Source: Candidatus Porisulfidus sp. TsSOB (GTDB lineage Bacteria; Pseudomonadota; Gammaproteobacteria; Poriferisulfidales; Poriferisulfidaceae). Taken from it: a DNA stretch of 64,000 nt. The stretch spans positions 186,001 to 250,000 of the forward strand of contig MRSX01000003.1 in assembly GCA_002631715.1 (NCBI GenBank). Reading direction: 5' to 3'. Positions 40,414-49,647 of the stretch are shown piece by piece. Positions within the stretch are counted from its first letter, which is position 1, and the number at the start of each line of letters is the position of its first letter. The notes beneath the pieces were generated by a model. It saw nothing but the letters and a program-made list of their open reading frames with translations. It was not told the DNA's origin and did no database searches. Both the position numbers and the translations under genes were made by a program.

Positions 40414-41748
40414 ATGAATTCCGGCGACACGATCGTCGCTTTGTCCACCCCGCCCGGGCGCGGCGCACTCGCCCTGATTCGTGCGAGTGGTCCTCAGGTT
40501 CCAGACCTGACCCGCCAATTCAATGGCGGGGTGCTTCCCGCACCTCGCACCGCTTCTCTTCGGGTGCTTCACGACGCCGAGGGCCGAACGCTGGATCAGG
40601 GCGTGCTGACCTTCTACCCGGCCCCCGCTTCGGCCACCGGCGAAGACGTGCTGGAAATCTCCTGCCATGGTGCACCCGCAGTAATCGAGGCTTTGCTGTT
40701 TCGTTTGCGTTCGCTGGGTGTACGCCCAGCCGAACCCGGCGAATTCAGCCGCCGGGCATTCGAGGCCGGAAAGATGGACCTGGCTCAGGCCCAGGCAGTT
40801 GCCGACCTTATCGCCGCAACCACGGGACGGGCGGCTCGATGTGCCGCGAGAGTGCTAAAAGGCGATATTTCACGCGAAATATCATCTATCTTGCAGGAAA
40901 TTGTCGATATCAGGGTCTATATTGAAGGAGCTCTGGACTTTCCTGACGAAGATGTGGACTGGTTGGCGGAATCCGATTTTGGGGATCAATTATCGGGGTT
41001 GGCAGAGCGGGTGGAGCAATTGGTCTGTAGGGCGCGGCAGGGGCGGACAGTCACCACGGGAATCCGCCTGGCGCTGCTCGGCCCGCCCAATGTCGGCAAA
41101 TCCAGCCTGCTCAACCACTTCACGGGCACCGACACGGCGATCGTGACCGCGCAACCGGGTACCACCCGGGATGTACTGACCGCGTCGTTTCAGATTAATG
41201 GTATTCCGTTGATCCTGGCTGACACTGCCGGCATTCGTCCGACGCAGGCAGAGGCGGAGGTCGAAGGCATCCGGCGCAGCTGGCGCGCTGCCGAAGAAGC
41301 CGACCTGATCCTGCAAGTGTTCGACGCGCACGCCGGCTGGAGCGAAGCGGATGAGGAAATTAAAAGTCGCCTGCCGGAGTGCCCTGTCCTGATGCTGGCC
41401 AACAAGTGCGACTTGCTATCCGACAACGTTCCGGAATCCGGACCAGAAGACGCCATTCGCCTTTCGGCGAAGTTCGGCCATGGAATCGAGGAGCTCAAGG
41501 AACGGATCATCCAGTTGCTGGAGCTTGAAAGTGCACTGGAAGAAGACGAATTCATGGCACACCAGCGGCAGATCGACGCCCTGCTTGAGACTGGCGGGGC
41601 ACTGAAACGATCCGCACAAGCCCAGGGCGGCGAATTGATCGCGGAGGAGCTTCGGCTCGCGCAGGAAGCCTTGGGGTCCCTGACCGGCGAATTTACTGCC
41701 GACGACTTACTCGGAGAAATCTTCAGTCGGTTCTGTATCGGGAAATGA
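40414..41748 (+). CDS. mnmE: tRNA modification GTPase MnmE
   Basis: This 444-residue partner of MnmG modifies wobble uridine. The N-terminal tetrahydrofolate-binding domain starts DTIVALSTPPGRGALALIR. The GTPase insert has the P-loop GPPNVGKSSLLN, TTRD, DTAG and NKCD. The C-terminal hexapeptide-like end CIGK carries the reactive Cys. Confidence 0.98.
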   Translation: MNSGDTIVALSTPPGRGALALIRASGPQVPDLTRQFNGGVLPAPRTASLRVLHDAEGRTLDQGVLTFYPAPASATGEDVLEISCHGAPAVIEALLFRLRSLGVRPAEPGEFSRRAFEAGKMDLAQAQAVADLIAATTGRAARCAARVLKGDISREISSILQEIVDIRVYIEGALDFPDEDVDWLAESDFGDQLSGLAERVEQLVCRARQGRTVTTGIRLALLGPPNVGKSSLLNHFTGTDTAIVTAQPGTTRDVLTASFQINGIPLILADTAGIRPTQAEAEVEGIRRSWRAAEEADLILQVFDAHAGWSEADEEIKSRLPECPVLMLANKCDLLSDNVPESGPEDAIRLSAKFGHGIEELKERIIQLLELESALEEDEFMAHQRQIDALLETGGALKRSAQAQGGELIAEELRLAQEALGSLTGEFTADDLLGEIFSRFCIGK

Positions 41749-41768
41749 CAGGCCGGGGCATCCTGTCA
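41746..41768 (+). terminator. Hairpin at the mnmE stop codon
   Basis: tgacagg (41746-41752, beginning with the stop codon) pairs with cctgtca (41762-41768) across a 9-base loop. There is no T-run, so termination efficiency is doubtful. Confidence 0.4.
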
Positions 41769-41833
41769 TAAACCGGTAACAGCCACTGCCCATACTTCCC
41801 GACACCGCAGTCGCGGTCTGCTGATCCCCCACC

Positions 41834-42505
41834 ATGCGAACGACTCTTGCCCGGCGCCTGACCGCCGAATTTCTCGGCACGCTCTTTCTGCTGGCCGCCG
41901 TGGTGGGATCCGGCATCATGGGCGAAACTCTGGCCGGCGGCAATGACGCCATCGCGCTTCTCGGCAACACGCTTGCAACCGGCGCCATCCTCGCCGTGTT
42001 GATTCTGATCTACGGTCCGGTCTCGGGGGGGCACTTCAATCCTGCGGTCACTCTGGGGTTTCTTCTTCGCCGGGAAATCACCCCCGGCGTCTCGCTCGCT
42101 TATGTCGTCGTGCAGTTGACCGGAGGGCTGTGCGGAGTCTGGCTCGCCCATGTCATGTTCGGCGAACCCGCATTCACGGCTTCGCTCAACGCGCGTACGG
42201 GCATCGGTGTTTGGGTCGGGGAGTTCGTGGCGACATTCGGACTTTTGGCCACCATATTGGGATGCCTGCGCTACTGCGCCGCTGCGGTGCCGTACGCAGT
42301 CGGGTTGTTTATCTCCGCCGGCTACTGGTTCACTTCGTCAACTTCATTCGCGAATCCGGCCGTGACGGTTGCCCGTTCTTTCACCGACACGTTCTCCGGG
42401 ATACGGCCCGAGGATGCTCCGCTGTTCATTCTCATGCAGTTGACCGGAGCCATCGTCGCCACCTTGGTGATAGGCTGGTTGCTTCGCGACCCTGCCAAGA
42501 AGTAA
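41834..42505 (+). CDS. MIP/aquaporin family channel
   Basis: This 223-residue membrane protein has six hydrophobic helices and two NPA half-helices: GGHFNPAVTLGF in the first half and SFANPAVTVARSF in the second. The Arg after the second NPA box (VAR) matches the selectivity filter of water channels. It could pass water or small neutral solutes. It is followed by a strong terminator. No arsenic genes are adjacent, so an arsenite-efflux role is not supported. Confidence 0.92.
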   Translation: MRTTLARRLTAEFLGTLFLLAAVVGSGIMGETLAGGNDAIALLGNTLATGAILAVLILIYGPVSGGHFNPAVTLGFLLRREITPGVSLAYVVVQLTGGLCGVWLAHVMFGEPAFTASLNARTGIGVWVGEFVATFGLLATILGCLRYCAAAVPYAVGLFISAGYWFTSSTSFANPAVTVARSFTDTFSGIRPEDAPLFILMQLTGAIVATLVIGWLLRDPAKK

Positions 42506-42529
42506 AATTCGGTTCGGGTATTAGCGTCT

Positions 42530-42558
42530 CCGCCAGCGCTGGCGGTGTTTCGTTTTTT
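42530..42558 (+). terminator. Rho-independent terminator after the aquaporin gene
   Basis: A perfect 16-base palindrome ccgccagc/gctggcgg (42530-42545) is followed by tgtttcgttttttc. It ends 2-3 bases before the next start codon, so the symporter gene would need its own promoter or readthrough. Confidence 0.8.
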
Positions 42559-42560
42559 CG

Positions 42561-44018
42561 ATGGTCGTCGGCTCTTTCATTTTCTTCCTGGCCTTGTTCC
42601 TGGGCATCGGGCTGTACGCACACCTGCACTCGCGCCACAGCCACCGCGACTACCTGCTGGCCAGCCAAGAGACCCCGCCCTGGCTCGCGGGTCTTTCGGC
42701 CGGCGCGACCGCCAACAGCGGCTACATGTTCACCGGCTTGATTGGTTATGCCTATCTGGTCGGCTTACCTTCCATTTGGCTTGGACTTGGAATGATCATC
42801 GGCGACATTGTCGCCTCGTCCTTCATCCACCGCCGCCTGCGCTCGGTCACGAACATGGGACAAGCCGAGACCTATGCCGGCATCCTGAGCCACTGGAACG
42901 GAACGGACTTTCGGATGTACCGCCATCTGGCCGGATTCGTGTCCCTGATTTTCCTGTCCACGTATGCGGCGGCACAGTTCGTGGCCGGCAGCAAGGCGCT
43001 GCACGTCTTGTTCGGCTGGGAGGAATTCGTTGGAGCCCTGATCGGCGCAGCCATCGTGGCGAGCTACAGTTGGGCCGGAGGGATCCGGGCTTCCATCTGG
43101 ACGGATGCCCTGCAAGCCATCGTCATGATGGTGGCGATGATCGTGCTGCTTGTGATTGCACTTGACTTCGTGGGTGGGATATCCGCAGCTTGGGTTGCGT
43201 TGGATGCAGTCTCTCCGACACACATGGATTGGATTCCTCCAGATCTGCAGTTCGGCGCATTGGGACCGTTGCTGTTCGGCCTGGGTTGGGTCGTCGCGGG
43301 ATTCTGCGTTGTTGGGCAACCCCATATCATGGTGCGCTTCATGACGCTGGACCGCCCGGAAAACACCAATCGGGCACGCGTCTACTACTATGCCTGGACA
43401 TTCCTGTTCGGCTTGGTCGCCACTGCCATGGGGCTCTTGACCCGGATCCTTCTTCCTCCCGATGTCGTGTTCGATGCCGAATTGGCGCTACCGACCGTCG
43501 CGCTGGATTTGCTTCCGGGAATCCTGGTGGGGGTCGTGATAGCAGGAATGTTCGCTGCCACCCTTTCTACGGCCGACTCCCTGATCCTGAGTTGCGCAGC
43601 AAACCTGACCGATGATTTCGCCCCGGAAGACCGCCTGCCTTTGGTCATCGTCAGGGGCGGGACGCTCCTGATGACGCTGGTGGCATTGGCTATCGCCCTG
43701 TCCGGGGATCAGAGCGTCTTTACGCTGGTGATCCTTGCCTGGTCCATGATGGGGGCGGTGTTTGCCCCCCTGATTACCGTGTATGCGCTAGGCGGACGAC
43801 CGAACCAGCCACTGGCGATCGCCATGCTGGTCTCTGCTGTTGCCTGTGTCGTGCTCTGGCAGATGACCCCGGAGCTCGCACTCTACTACAAGGGGTTCCT
43901 CGGCTTCATTGTCGGCTTTGTGGTGTATTTGATCGGAAGCCGCCTCGGCCTGGTCCTCGGAAAGTCCGACACGGCCAGGGATTCCTTCCTGCACCATGCC
44001 GAAACCGAGAGGCATTGA
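42561..44018 (+). CDS. Sodium:solute symporter (SSS family, PutP-like)
   Basis: This 485-residue protein has about 13 transmembrane segments. The family marks are SAGATANSGYMFTGLIGYAY in the first helices, ETYAGILSHW and the late GMFAATLSTADSLILSCAANLTDD, whose Ser/Thr residues coordinate sodium. PutP and PanF are the nearest well-known types. The substrate is probably an amino acid or related solute, but it is not determinable. No ribosome site is obvious in front of the ATG because a terminator abuts it. Confidence 0.9.
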   Translation: MVVGSFIFFLALFLGIGLYAHLHSRHSHRDYLLASQETPPWLAGLSAGATANSGYMFTGLIGYAYLVGLPSIWLGLGMIIGDIVASSFIHRRLRSVTNMGQAETYAGILSHWNGTDFRMYRHLAGFVSLIFLSTYAAAQFVAGSKALHVLFGWEEFVGALIGAAIVASYSWAGGIRASIWTDALQAIVMMVAMIVLLVIALDFVGGISAAWVALDAVSPTHMDWIPPDLQFGALGPLLFGLGWVVAGFCVVGQPHIMVRFMTLDRPENTNRARVYYYAWTFLFGLVATAMGLLTRILLPPDVVFDAELALPTVALDLLPGILVGVVIAGMFAATLSTADSLILSCAANLTDDFAPEDRLPLVIVRGGTLLMTLVALAIALSGDQSVFTLVILAWSMMGAVFAPLITVYALGGRPNQPLAIAMLVSAVACVVLWQMTPELALYYKGFLGFIVGFVVYLIGSRLGLVLGKSDTARDSFLHHAETERH

Positions 44019-44039
44019 GCCGAAAGTACAACTCTTATC

Positions 44040-44687
44040 TCACAAAACTGACGGCCCGTTCTCTTCCAAGTACGTGCGCAGGGCGTCGCGAGCCGCCTCA
44101 AGCCCAAGGCCAGTGCGGGCCGACACCAAACTGACCGGCAGTTCATTCCAATCCTGAAGTGCTTTCCGCAAATCGATCAGGGTGCGCTGTGCCTTGGAAC
44201 GTGACAACTTGTCTGCTTTGTTCAACAAGATATGCACGGGTAAACCTACGGCGCTGCACCATTCCAGCAACTGCTGATCGCTGTCGCGCAACGGATGGCG
44301 AACATCCATGAGCAGCATCAGGCGGACCAGGCTTTGCCGGCCTCGAAGATATCCTTCCACCATGCGTTGCCAACCTGCACGCTCGGCTTTGGACGCACGC
44401 GCGAAACCATAGCCTGGCAGATCCACCAGGCGGCGTGTTTCGTCCACGGCAAAAAAATGGAGCAGTCGGGTTCGGCCCGGAGCCGCACTGGTCCGCGCCA
44501 GCGCGCGCCGTTCGCAAAGAGCATTAATCACGCTTGATTTGCCGACATTGGAGCGTCCGGCAAAGGCTACCTCCACTCCCTGGTCCGGCGGGCAATCTCC
44601 CACCCGGGGATGCCCGGAGATGTAGGCAGTCTGGCGCAAATCCAAAATCCGCGGGGAATCCTTAGCCAACCTGTCACCGCCTTGCAA
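44040..44687 (-). CDS. engB: Ribosome-biogenesis GTPase EngB/YsxC
   Basis: This 215-residue GTPase has the P-loop GRSNVGKSSVINAL, then PGRTRLLHFF, DLPGYGFA and NKADKLS, the full YihA/YsxC set. It is needed for 50S assembly. In many relatives it lies next to a cytochrome c4 gene and polA, as it nearly does here, with cysC between. Confidence 0.96.
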   Translation of the reverse strand: MQGGDRLAKDSPRILDLRQTAYISGHPRVGDCPPDQGVEVAFAGRSNVGKSSVINALCERRALARTSAAPGRTRLLHFFAVDETRRLVDLPGYGFARASKAERAGWQRMVEGYLRGRQSLVRLMLLMDVRHPLRDSDQQLLEWCSAVGLPVHILLNKADKLSRSKAQRTLIDLRKALQDWNELPVSLVSARTGLGLEAARDALRTYLEENGPSVL

Positions 44688-44699
44688 TTCGACCGAATT

Positions 44700-45263
44700 T
44701 CACGACTCTGAATCGTGAAGGAATTGTACGATTCTGTCCACCGCCTCGTCGGGGGACAGTTCTACCGTGTTGATGTGCAACTCTGGATCCTCCGGGGGCT
44801 CATAGGGGGAGTCAATGCCGGTGAAATGCGGCAGTTCGCCCCTTCGGGCCTTTGCGTAGTGGCCCTTGACGTCGCGCGCCTCGCAAACATTAATCGGCGC
44901 ATCAACGAAAATCTCGACAAACTCCGCACTTTCCATCAAGGCGCGAGCTTTTGCACGCTCTAAGCGAAACGGAGAAATGATGGCGACAATGGCGACCAGG
45001 CCGGCGTCCACCATCAGCTTGGCAACTTCGGAGATCCGGCGGATGTTCTCCACCCGGTCGGCAAGCGTAAAGTCAAGATCCTTGCTCAGTCCGAGGCGGA
45101 TATTGTCCCCGTCCAGAAGGTACGTATGTCGGCCCAGGGCTTCGAGCTTTTTCTCCAGCAGGCTCGCGATCGTCGACTTGCCGGCGCATGGCAGGCCCGT
45201 AAGCCAGAGGACGCGAGGCTGTTGGTTCAAGGCGTGCGCCCGCGTGGCTTTGTTGATGCTCAT
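44700..45263 (-). CDS. cysC: Adenylylsulfate kinase
   Basis: This 187-residue enzyme phosphorylates APS to PAPS. The Walker A motif reads GLPCAGKST, versus the usual GLSGSGKST. LLDGDNIRLGLSKDLDF and FVDAPINVCEARDVKGHYAKARRGE are diagnostic. The ATP sulfurylase genes cysN and cysD are not nearby. PAPS could serve assimilation or sulfation. It lies upstream of engB on the same strand with a 12-base gap. Confidence 0.93.
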   Translation of the reverse strand: MSINKATRAHALNQQPRVLWLTGLPCAGKSTIASLLEKKLEALGRHTYLLDGDNIRLGLSKDLDFTLADRVENIRRISEVAKLMVDAGLVAIVAIISPFRLERAKARALMESAEFVEIFVDAPINVCEARDVKGHYAKARRGELPHFTGIDSPYEPPEDPELHINTVELSPDEAVDRIVQFLHDSES

Positions 45264-45388
45264 TCGAAGCCTTGTCCCCGATCACAGAAAACCCATTCTA
45301 GCGATAAACCCGGGCCATGTTTCGGTTTGGGACAGAACTATTTTGATACAATGGCGCGCCTGTACGGAACACCTTTCCCGCATACTCA

Positions 45389-46018
45389 ATGATTCGGCAC
45401 TGGCTCTGGGCGGCACTTGCGCCTGGCATCGTTTTCATGGCATCCCCGGCTTTTGCCGAAGGCGATCCCGTCGCCGGACAAGCCCGTGCGACCGTTTGCG
45501 CAGCCTGCCATGGCGTCGACGGAAACAGCATCAACCCGGAATGGCCCAGTCTGGCCGGACAGGGCGCCGCCTACATGGTGACCCAGTTGAAACGGTTCCA
45601 GTCCGGCGAGCGCGAAAACGCATTGATGCAACCGCAGGCTGCCCTGCTGTCCGAACAGGACATTCTGGACGTGTCCGCCTATTACGCGGCGCAGACTCCC
45701 AAGATCGGTGTTGCCCAGGCCGACGCTAAAACCCTGGAGTTGGGTGAACTGGTTTATCGCGGCGGCATTCTCGACCGGAACATACCGGCCTGCATCTCCT
45801 GCCACGGTCCGAGCGGTACCGGCAATGACCCCGCCGAGTTCCCGCATCTGGCCGGCCAACACGCGACCTATACCATCCTGCAGCTGAAATCCTTCCGCGA
45901 GGGGTTCGAGGCACATAAGCTTCACACTCGACAGAATCCCATGATGAACGAAGTGGCGGCCAAAATGACCGATGAGGAAATCGAGGCTGTTGCGCACTAC
46001 ATTTCCGGCTTGTATTGA
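45389..46018 (+). CDS. Di-haem cytochrome c4
   Basis: A signal peptide (MIRHWLWAALAPGIVFMASPAFA) precedes two homologous c-type domains with haem sites CAACHG and CISCHG, each followed by a Met-containing loop (QPQAALLS and QNPMMNEV). The 209-residue protein shuttles electrons in the periplasm, typically from the bc1 complex to oxidases. The stop TGA shares one base with the ATG of the DsbA gene. Confidence 0.94.
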   Translation: MIRHWLWAALAPGIVFMASPAFAEGDPVAGQARATVCAACHGVDGNSINPEWPSLAGQGAAYMVTQLKRFQSGERENALMQPQAALLSEQDILDVSAYYAAQTPKIGVAQADAKTLELGELVYRGGILDRNIPACISCHGPSGTGNDPAEFPHLAGQHATYTILQLKSFREGFEAHKLHTRQNPMMNEVAAKMTDEEIEAVAHYISGLY

Positions 46019-46659
46019 TGGCTCCCTTGCGACTCGCCACGCTCGGTCTGGCGAGCCTGTTGACGGCCACTGCACCCGCCCACGAAACCGCAGATCACCC
46101 CGACCATAACTTCGAAGAGGGCCAGCACTACACCGTGCTGGAAAATATCCCGCCCGCCGAAGTGCCGGAGGGGAAAACCGAACTAATCGAATTCTTCTGG
46201 TACGGCTGCCCGCACTGCTACAGGTTGGAGCCGTTGCTCAAACCTTGGCTTGAAGAGCGAACCGACACGGTTCACGTGCGGCTCGTTCCGGCCGTCTTCA
46301 GTGCACGATGGGTGGTCGGCGCCCGGGTGTACTACACCCTAGAACTGATGGACCGATTGGACTTGCACCCCGTCGTCTTTAATCTCGTGCATGAGCAAGA
46401 CCGCCCGCTGCAGAGCGGCGAGGGGATCGGGCGCATGCTGGAAGTCTTCGAAATCGACCCGGAGGCTTTCGCGGAGACGTTCCGCTCGCAGGCGGTCACC
46501 GATCGACTGGAAGAAGCGCGGGAATTGCCTAAAACCTACGGTATTGATGGTGTGCCGGCCTTAGCAGTGGACGGACGATACCGGATCACGACCCGAAACG
46601 CGACCAATTACCAGATGCTTCTGGACATCGCGGATTTTCTGATTCACGAAAAGCCCTGA
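46018..46659 (+). CDS. dsbA: Thiol:disulfide interchange protein DsbA
   Basis: A signal sequence (MAPLRLATLGLASLLTATAPA) leads to a thioredoxin-fold oxidase with the active site CPHC (EFFWYGCPHCYRLEP) and the cis-Pro loop GVPALAVDG. It introduces disulfides into periplasmic proteins. The frame also opens with TTG at 46015, but the ATG at 46018 overlaps the cytochrome c4 stop. Cytochrome maturation and disulfide formation are often encoded together. Confidence 0.95.
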   Translation: MAPLRLATLGLASLLTATAPAHETADHPDHNFEEGQHYTVLENIPPAEVPEGKTELIEFFWYGCPHCYRLEPLLKPWLEERTDTVHVRLVPAVFSARWVVGARVYYTLELMDRLDLHPVVFNLVHEQDRPLQSGEGIGRMLEVFEIDPEAFAETFRSQAVTDRLEEARELPKTYGIDGVPALAVDGRYRITTRNATNYQMLLDIADFLIHEKP

Positions 46660-46900
46660 GCCTCCGGCTCACCGACTTCTGAAAAGCAAACGACCGACCT
46701 AGGCGGCATATTGGCTTTTAAAGGGGGAGGTGGCTCCGGCGCAAACAGAGGGCTTTGAACCGGAGCCGAACCGCACCCGACAGGGGATCCCGGATACGGT
46801 GATAACTATTGAGAGTAGACTCGAACCGAAAGGTTCCGCCCTCTCAACTCGTAGTGTACCGCATACTCCACTTTCCCCAAAATACTTGCCCGTACTGCGG
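46660..46900. other. Structured intergenic region downstream of dsbA and polA
   Basis: Both flanking genes end here, so no promoter is required, yet two strong hairpins are present. ggctccgg (46732-46739) pairs with ccggagcc (46760-46767). ttgagag (46809-46815) pairs with ctctcaa (46841-46847) enclosing gaacc-gaaa-ggttc (46823-46836). No tRNA cloverleaf closes. A convergent terminator or small RNA is possible. Confidence 0.5.
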
Positions 46901-49618
46901 TCAATGTGCTTGTTCCCAGTTATCGCCGGAGCAAATATCGACCACCATTGGCACGTCCAATTCGCCAACTCCTTCCATTTTCTCCCTGAGACCGTCGGCG
47001 ATCTCCTCAATTTTCTCGCTCGGGACTTCTGCAACCAGTTCATCGTGCACCTGAAGGATGAGAGCGCAGTCCGGGTGCTCTGCCTTTAACCATCCGTGCA
47101 CGTCGATCATGGCCTGCTTGATGATATCCGCTGCAGTCCCCTGCATGGGAGCATTGATCGCGGTGCGTTCCGCATACATGCGTTGGTTGTAGTTGCGTGA
47201 AGAGATGCCGTCGACATGCAATCGTCGACCGAGCACCGTCTCCACGTAGCCCCGTTCGCGCGCTTGTTCGCGCGTCCGGTTCATGTAGTTGAGGACTTCC
47301 GGGTAGCGCTCAAAATAGGTTTTCACGTAATCTTCCGCCTGGTTCCGACCGATGCGCAACTGCCGGGCAAGGCCGAACCCACTCATGCCGTACATCAATC
47401 CGAAATTGATGGCCTTCGCTGTACGTCGCTGATCCGACGTGACCGCATCATGTGCGACCCCAAATATTTCCGCGGCCGTGGCCCGGTGTACGTCACCTTT
47501 TTCCCGGAAGGCCTGGCACAAGGTCGGGTCCTTCGAGATGTGGGCCATGATGCGAAGCTCGATCTGCGAATAGTCGGCCGCAATCAGGGCACATCCCGGG
47601 CGTGCGACGAAGGCTTGGCGAACCCGCCGGCCCTGCTCCGTTCGGATTGGGATGTTCTGCAGGTTCGGGTCGGACGAAGACAGCCGCCCGGTCGCCGTGA
47701 CCGCCTGGTGGAACGAGGTATGCAAGCGCCCGGTTTCGGGATTGATCATCTGCGGCAGTTTGCCGACATAAGTCGATAGCAGCTTGGTTTGCTGCCGGTA
47801 ATTCAGAATCATATCCGGCAAAACGTCGAGCGCCGCCAGTTCCTCCAGCACATCCTCGGCCGTGGACGGCGCGCCCTTGGGAGTCTTCCGCAATGGCTTC
47901 AGGCCGCGTTCTTCGAACAGCACCTTCTGCAATTCCTGGGTCGAGTTCAGATTCAGCTCGCGCCCGCACTCGCGGGTTATCTCCTCCTTCAGCGCCTCCA
48001 AATCTTCTTTTAATTCTTCCGACTGCTTTTGCAAGGCTTCCGTGTCGATCAACACGCCGACCCGTTCCATGTCTTCCAACACCCTGATCAAGGGCAACTC
48101 CAACTGCTCATAGACTGTCTGGAGGGTCGGGGCCTTCTGCAGACGGGGCCATAAAGCCCGGTGCAGGCGCAGCGTCATGTCCGCATCTTCGGCGGCATAC
48201 TGGCTGGCCTGATCGATCGGCACCTCATCGAAGCCGATCTGCTTCTTCCCCGTTCCCGTGACCTCGCTGTAGCGAATGGTTTCCTCGTTCAGATACATTC
48301 GGGACAGATTGTCCAGACTGTGTCGACTGGCCGTCGAGTTGTACACGTACGATTCAAGCATGCTGTCGTGCATCGGGCCGCCGACAGCGGCGCCATGACG
48401 CCGCAGGACTGCCAGATCGTATTTGAAGTGATGCCCGATCTTGGCCAGTTTCGGGTCGGTCAGCAACGGCTGCAACCGCTCCAGCACTTGCTCCTGGTCC
48501 AGTTGCGTCGGAGAGCCCAGCGCCGTATGGCGAAGCGGAATATAGGCAGCCTCTCCCGGTGCAGTCGCAAGAGAGATCCCGACCAACGCGGCACGTTGGG
48601 GATCCAGGCTGGTGGTTTCGGTATCCAGTGCAAAAGTGCCGGCTTTCCGTGCGGCAGCCACCCATCGGTCCAGATCCTCCATGGTCAGGATCGTGGAGTA
48701 GTTTTTTCCGCGGGCTCCTTGCGATGCCCCACCGGAATCTTCGGCACCGGCATCCCTCGATGCGTGCAGGTCTCGAAGGAACGAGCGTAGATCATGCTCT
48801 TTGTACAGGGTCTCAAGCCGTGAGAAATCGAGAGGGCGACGCTCTAGGTCGCGGGGTGATCGGTCCAGTTCGAGATCGACCCGGATTGTGACCAGTTCGC
48901 GGTATAACGGCAAATCATCCAGACTGGCCCGCAAGTTCTCCCCGGCTTTTCCCTTGATCGAGTCCGCGTTTTTAATGAGATCCTCCAGCGAACCGTATTG
49001 CTGCAGCCATTTGGCGGACGTTTTCGGGCCGACTTTCTCAACGCCCGGGACGTTGTCCACCGCATCGCCAGCCAGTGTCTGGTAGTCGATGAATTGATCG
49101 GGGCGCACTTCGAATTTCTCCATCACCCGGGCCGCATCCATGGGCGGGCGATCAATGTCGATCAGGGTCACGTGTTCCGTGACCAATTGCGCCATGTCCT
49201 TGTCGCTGGAAAGGATAAGCACGTCCAAACCATCAGCCTCACCCTTATGTGCCAAGGTGCCAATGACGTCGTCAGCTTCGACATCCGGCACGACCAGCAG
49301 GGGCAGACCCAGTGCCTCGATAATCTGCTGCAGCGGCTCGATTTGCGCTCTCAGTTCGGGTTCCATCGGTTTCCGGTTGGCTTTGTACTCCGGATATAGA
49401 TCGTGACGGAAGTTTTTCCCCGGAGCATCCATGACCACCGCCACATACGTCGGCGCAGTCAGGCGCAGCTGTCTTTGCAGGGTGTTGACCACGCCAAAGA
49501 TAGCGCCGGTTGGCCGTCCCCGGTGATCCGTCAGGCTGGTGTGGACGTGGTAGGAACGGTGCAGGTAGGCAGAACCGTCGACCAGCAACAGATTGGGCCG
49601 CGATTGGGGATCAGCCAT
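46901..49618 (-). CDS. polA: DNA polymerase I
   Basis: This 905-residue enzyme has the 5' nuclease domain (LLLVDGSAYLHRSYHVHT, YKANRKPMEPELRAQ), an intact DEDD 3'-5' exonuclease (TFALDTETTSLDPQ, YAAEDADMTLRLH) and the polymerase core (ADYSQIELRIMAH, RTAKAINFGLMYGMS, LQVHDELVAEVP). It serves repair and Okazaki-fragment maturation. The ATG at 49618 gives the normal start MADPQSRPNLLLVDG. A TnpB element ends 4 bases upstream, and no clear ribosome site lies in front. Confidence 0.97.
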   Translation of the reverse strand: MADPQSRPNLLLVDGSAYLHRSYHVHTSLTDHRGRPTGAIFGVVNTLQRQLRLTAPTYVAVVMDAPGKNFRHDLYPEYKANRKPMEPELRAQIEPLQQIIEALGLPLLVVPDVEADDVIGTLAHKGEADGLDVLILSSDKDMAQLVTEHVTLIDIDRPPMDAARVMEKFEVRPDQFIDYQTLAGDAVDNVPGVEKVGPKTSAKWLQQYGSLEDLIKNADSIKGKAGENLRASLDDLPLYRELVTIRVDLELDRSPRDLERRPLDFSRLETLYKEHDLRSFLRDLHASRDAGAEDSGGASQGARGKNYSTILTMEDLDRWVAAARKAGTFALDTETTSLDPQRAALVGISLATAPGEAAYIPLRHTALGSPTQLDQEQVLERLQPLLTDPKLAKIGHHFKYDLAVLRRHGAAVGGPMHDSMLESYVYNSTASRHSLDNLSRMYLNEETIRYSEVTGTGKKQIGFDEVPIDQASQYAAEDADMTLRLHRALWPRLQKAPTLQTVYEQLELPLIRVLEDMERVGVLIDTEALQKQSEELKEDLEALKEEITRECGRELNLNSTQELQKVLFEERGLKPLRKTPKGAPSTAEDVLEELAALDVLPDMILNYRQQTKLLSTYVGKLPQMINPETGRLHTSFHQAVTATGRLSSSDPNLQNIPIRTEQGRRVRQAFVARPGCALIAADYSQIELRIMAHISKDPTLCQAFREKGDVHRATAAEIFGVAHDAVTSDQRRTAKAINFGLMYGMSGFGLARQLRIGRNQAEDYVKTYFERYPEVLNYMNRTREQARERGYVETVLGRRLHVDGISSRNYNQRMYAERTAINAPMQGTAADIIKQAMIDVHGWLKAEHPDCALILQVHDELVAEVPSEKIEEIADGLREKMEGVGELDVPMVVDICSGDNWEQAH

Positions 49619-49622
49619 GTGG

Positions 49623-49647
49623 CGCTTCAGGATTGTGTGTGGAAATC
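49623..49647 (+). repeat. Terminal inverted repeat, polA side
   Basis: It begins cgcttcagg and ends gtgtggaaatc. It differs from the reverse complement of 51056-51080 at only four internal positions. It contains the tnpB stop codon and lies directly upstream of the polA start codon. Confidence 0.75.

Noticed and set aside
41834-42505. Arsenite-type aquaglyceroporin (AqpS)
   Set aside because: No ars genes adjoin it. The ArsR-family gene in the window is 15 kb away and looks like a sulfur sensor.
46690-46880. tRNA-like sequence (ggttcgagtc on the minus strand)
   Set aside because: The T-arm stem does not pair, and no acceptor or anticodon arm can be formed around it.
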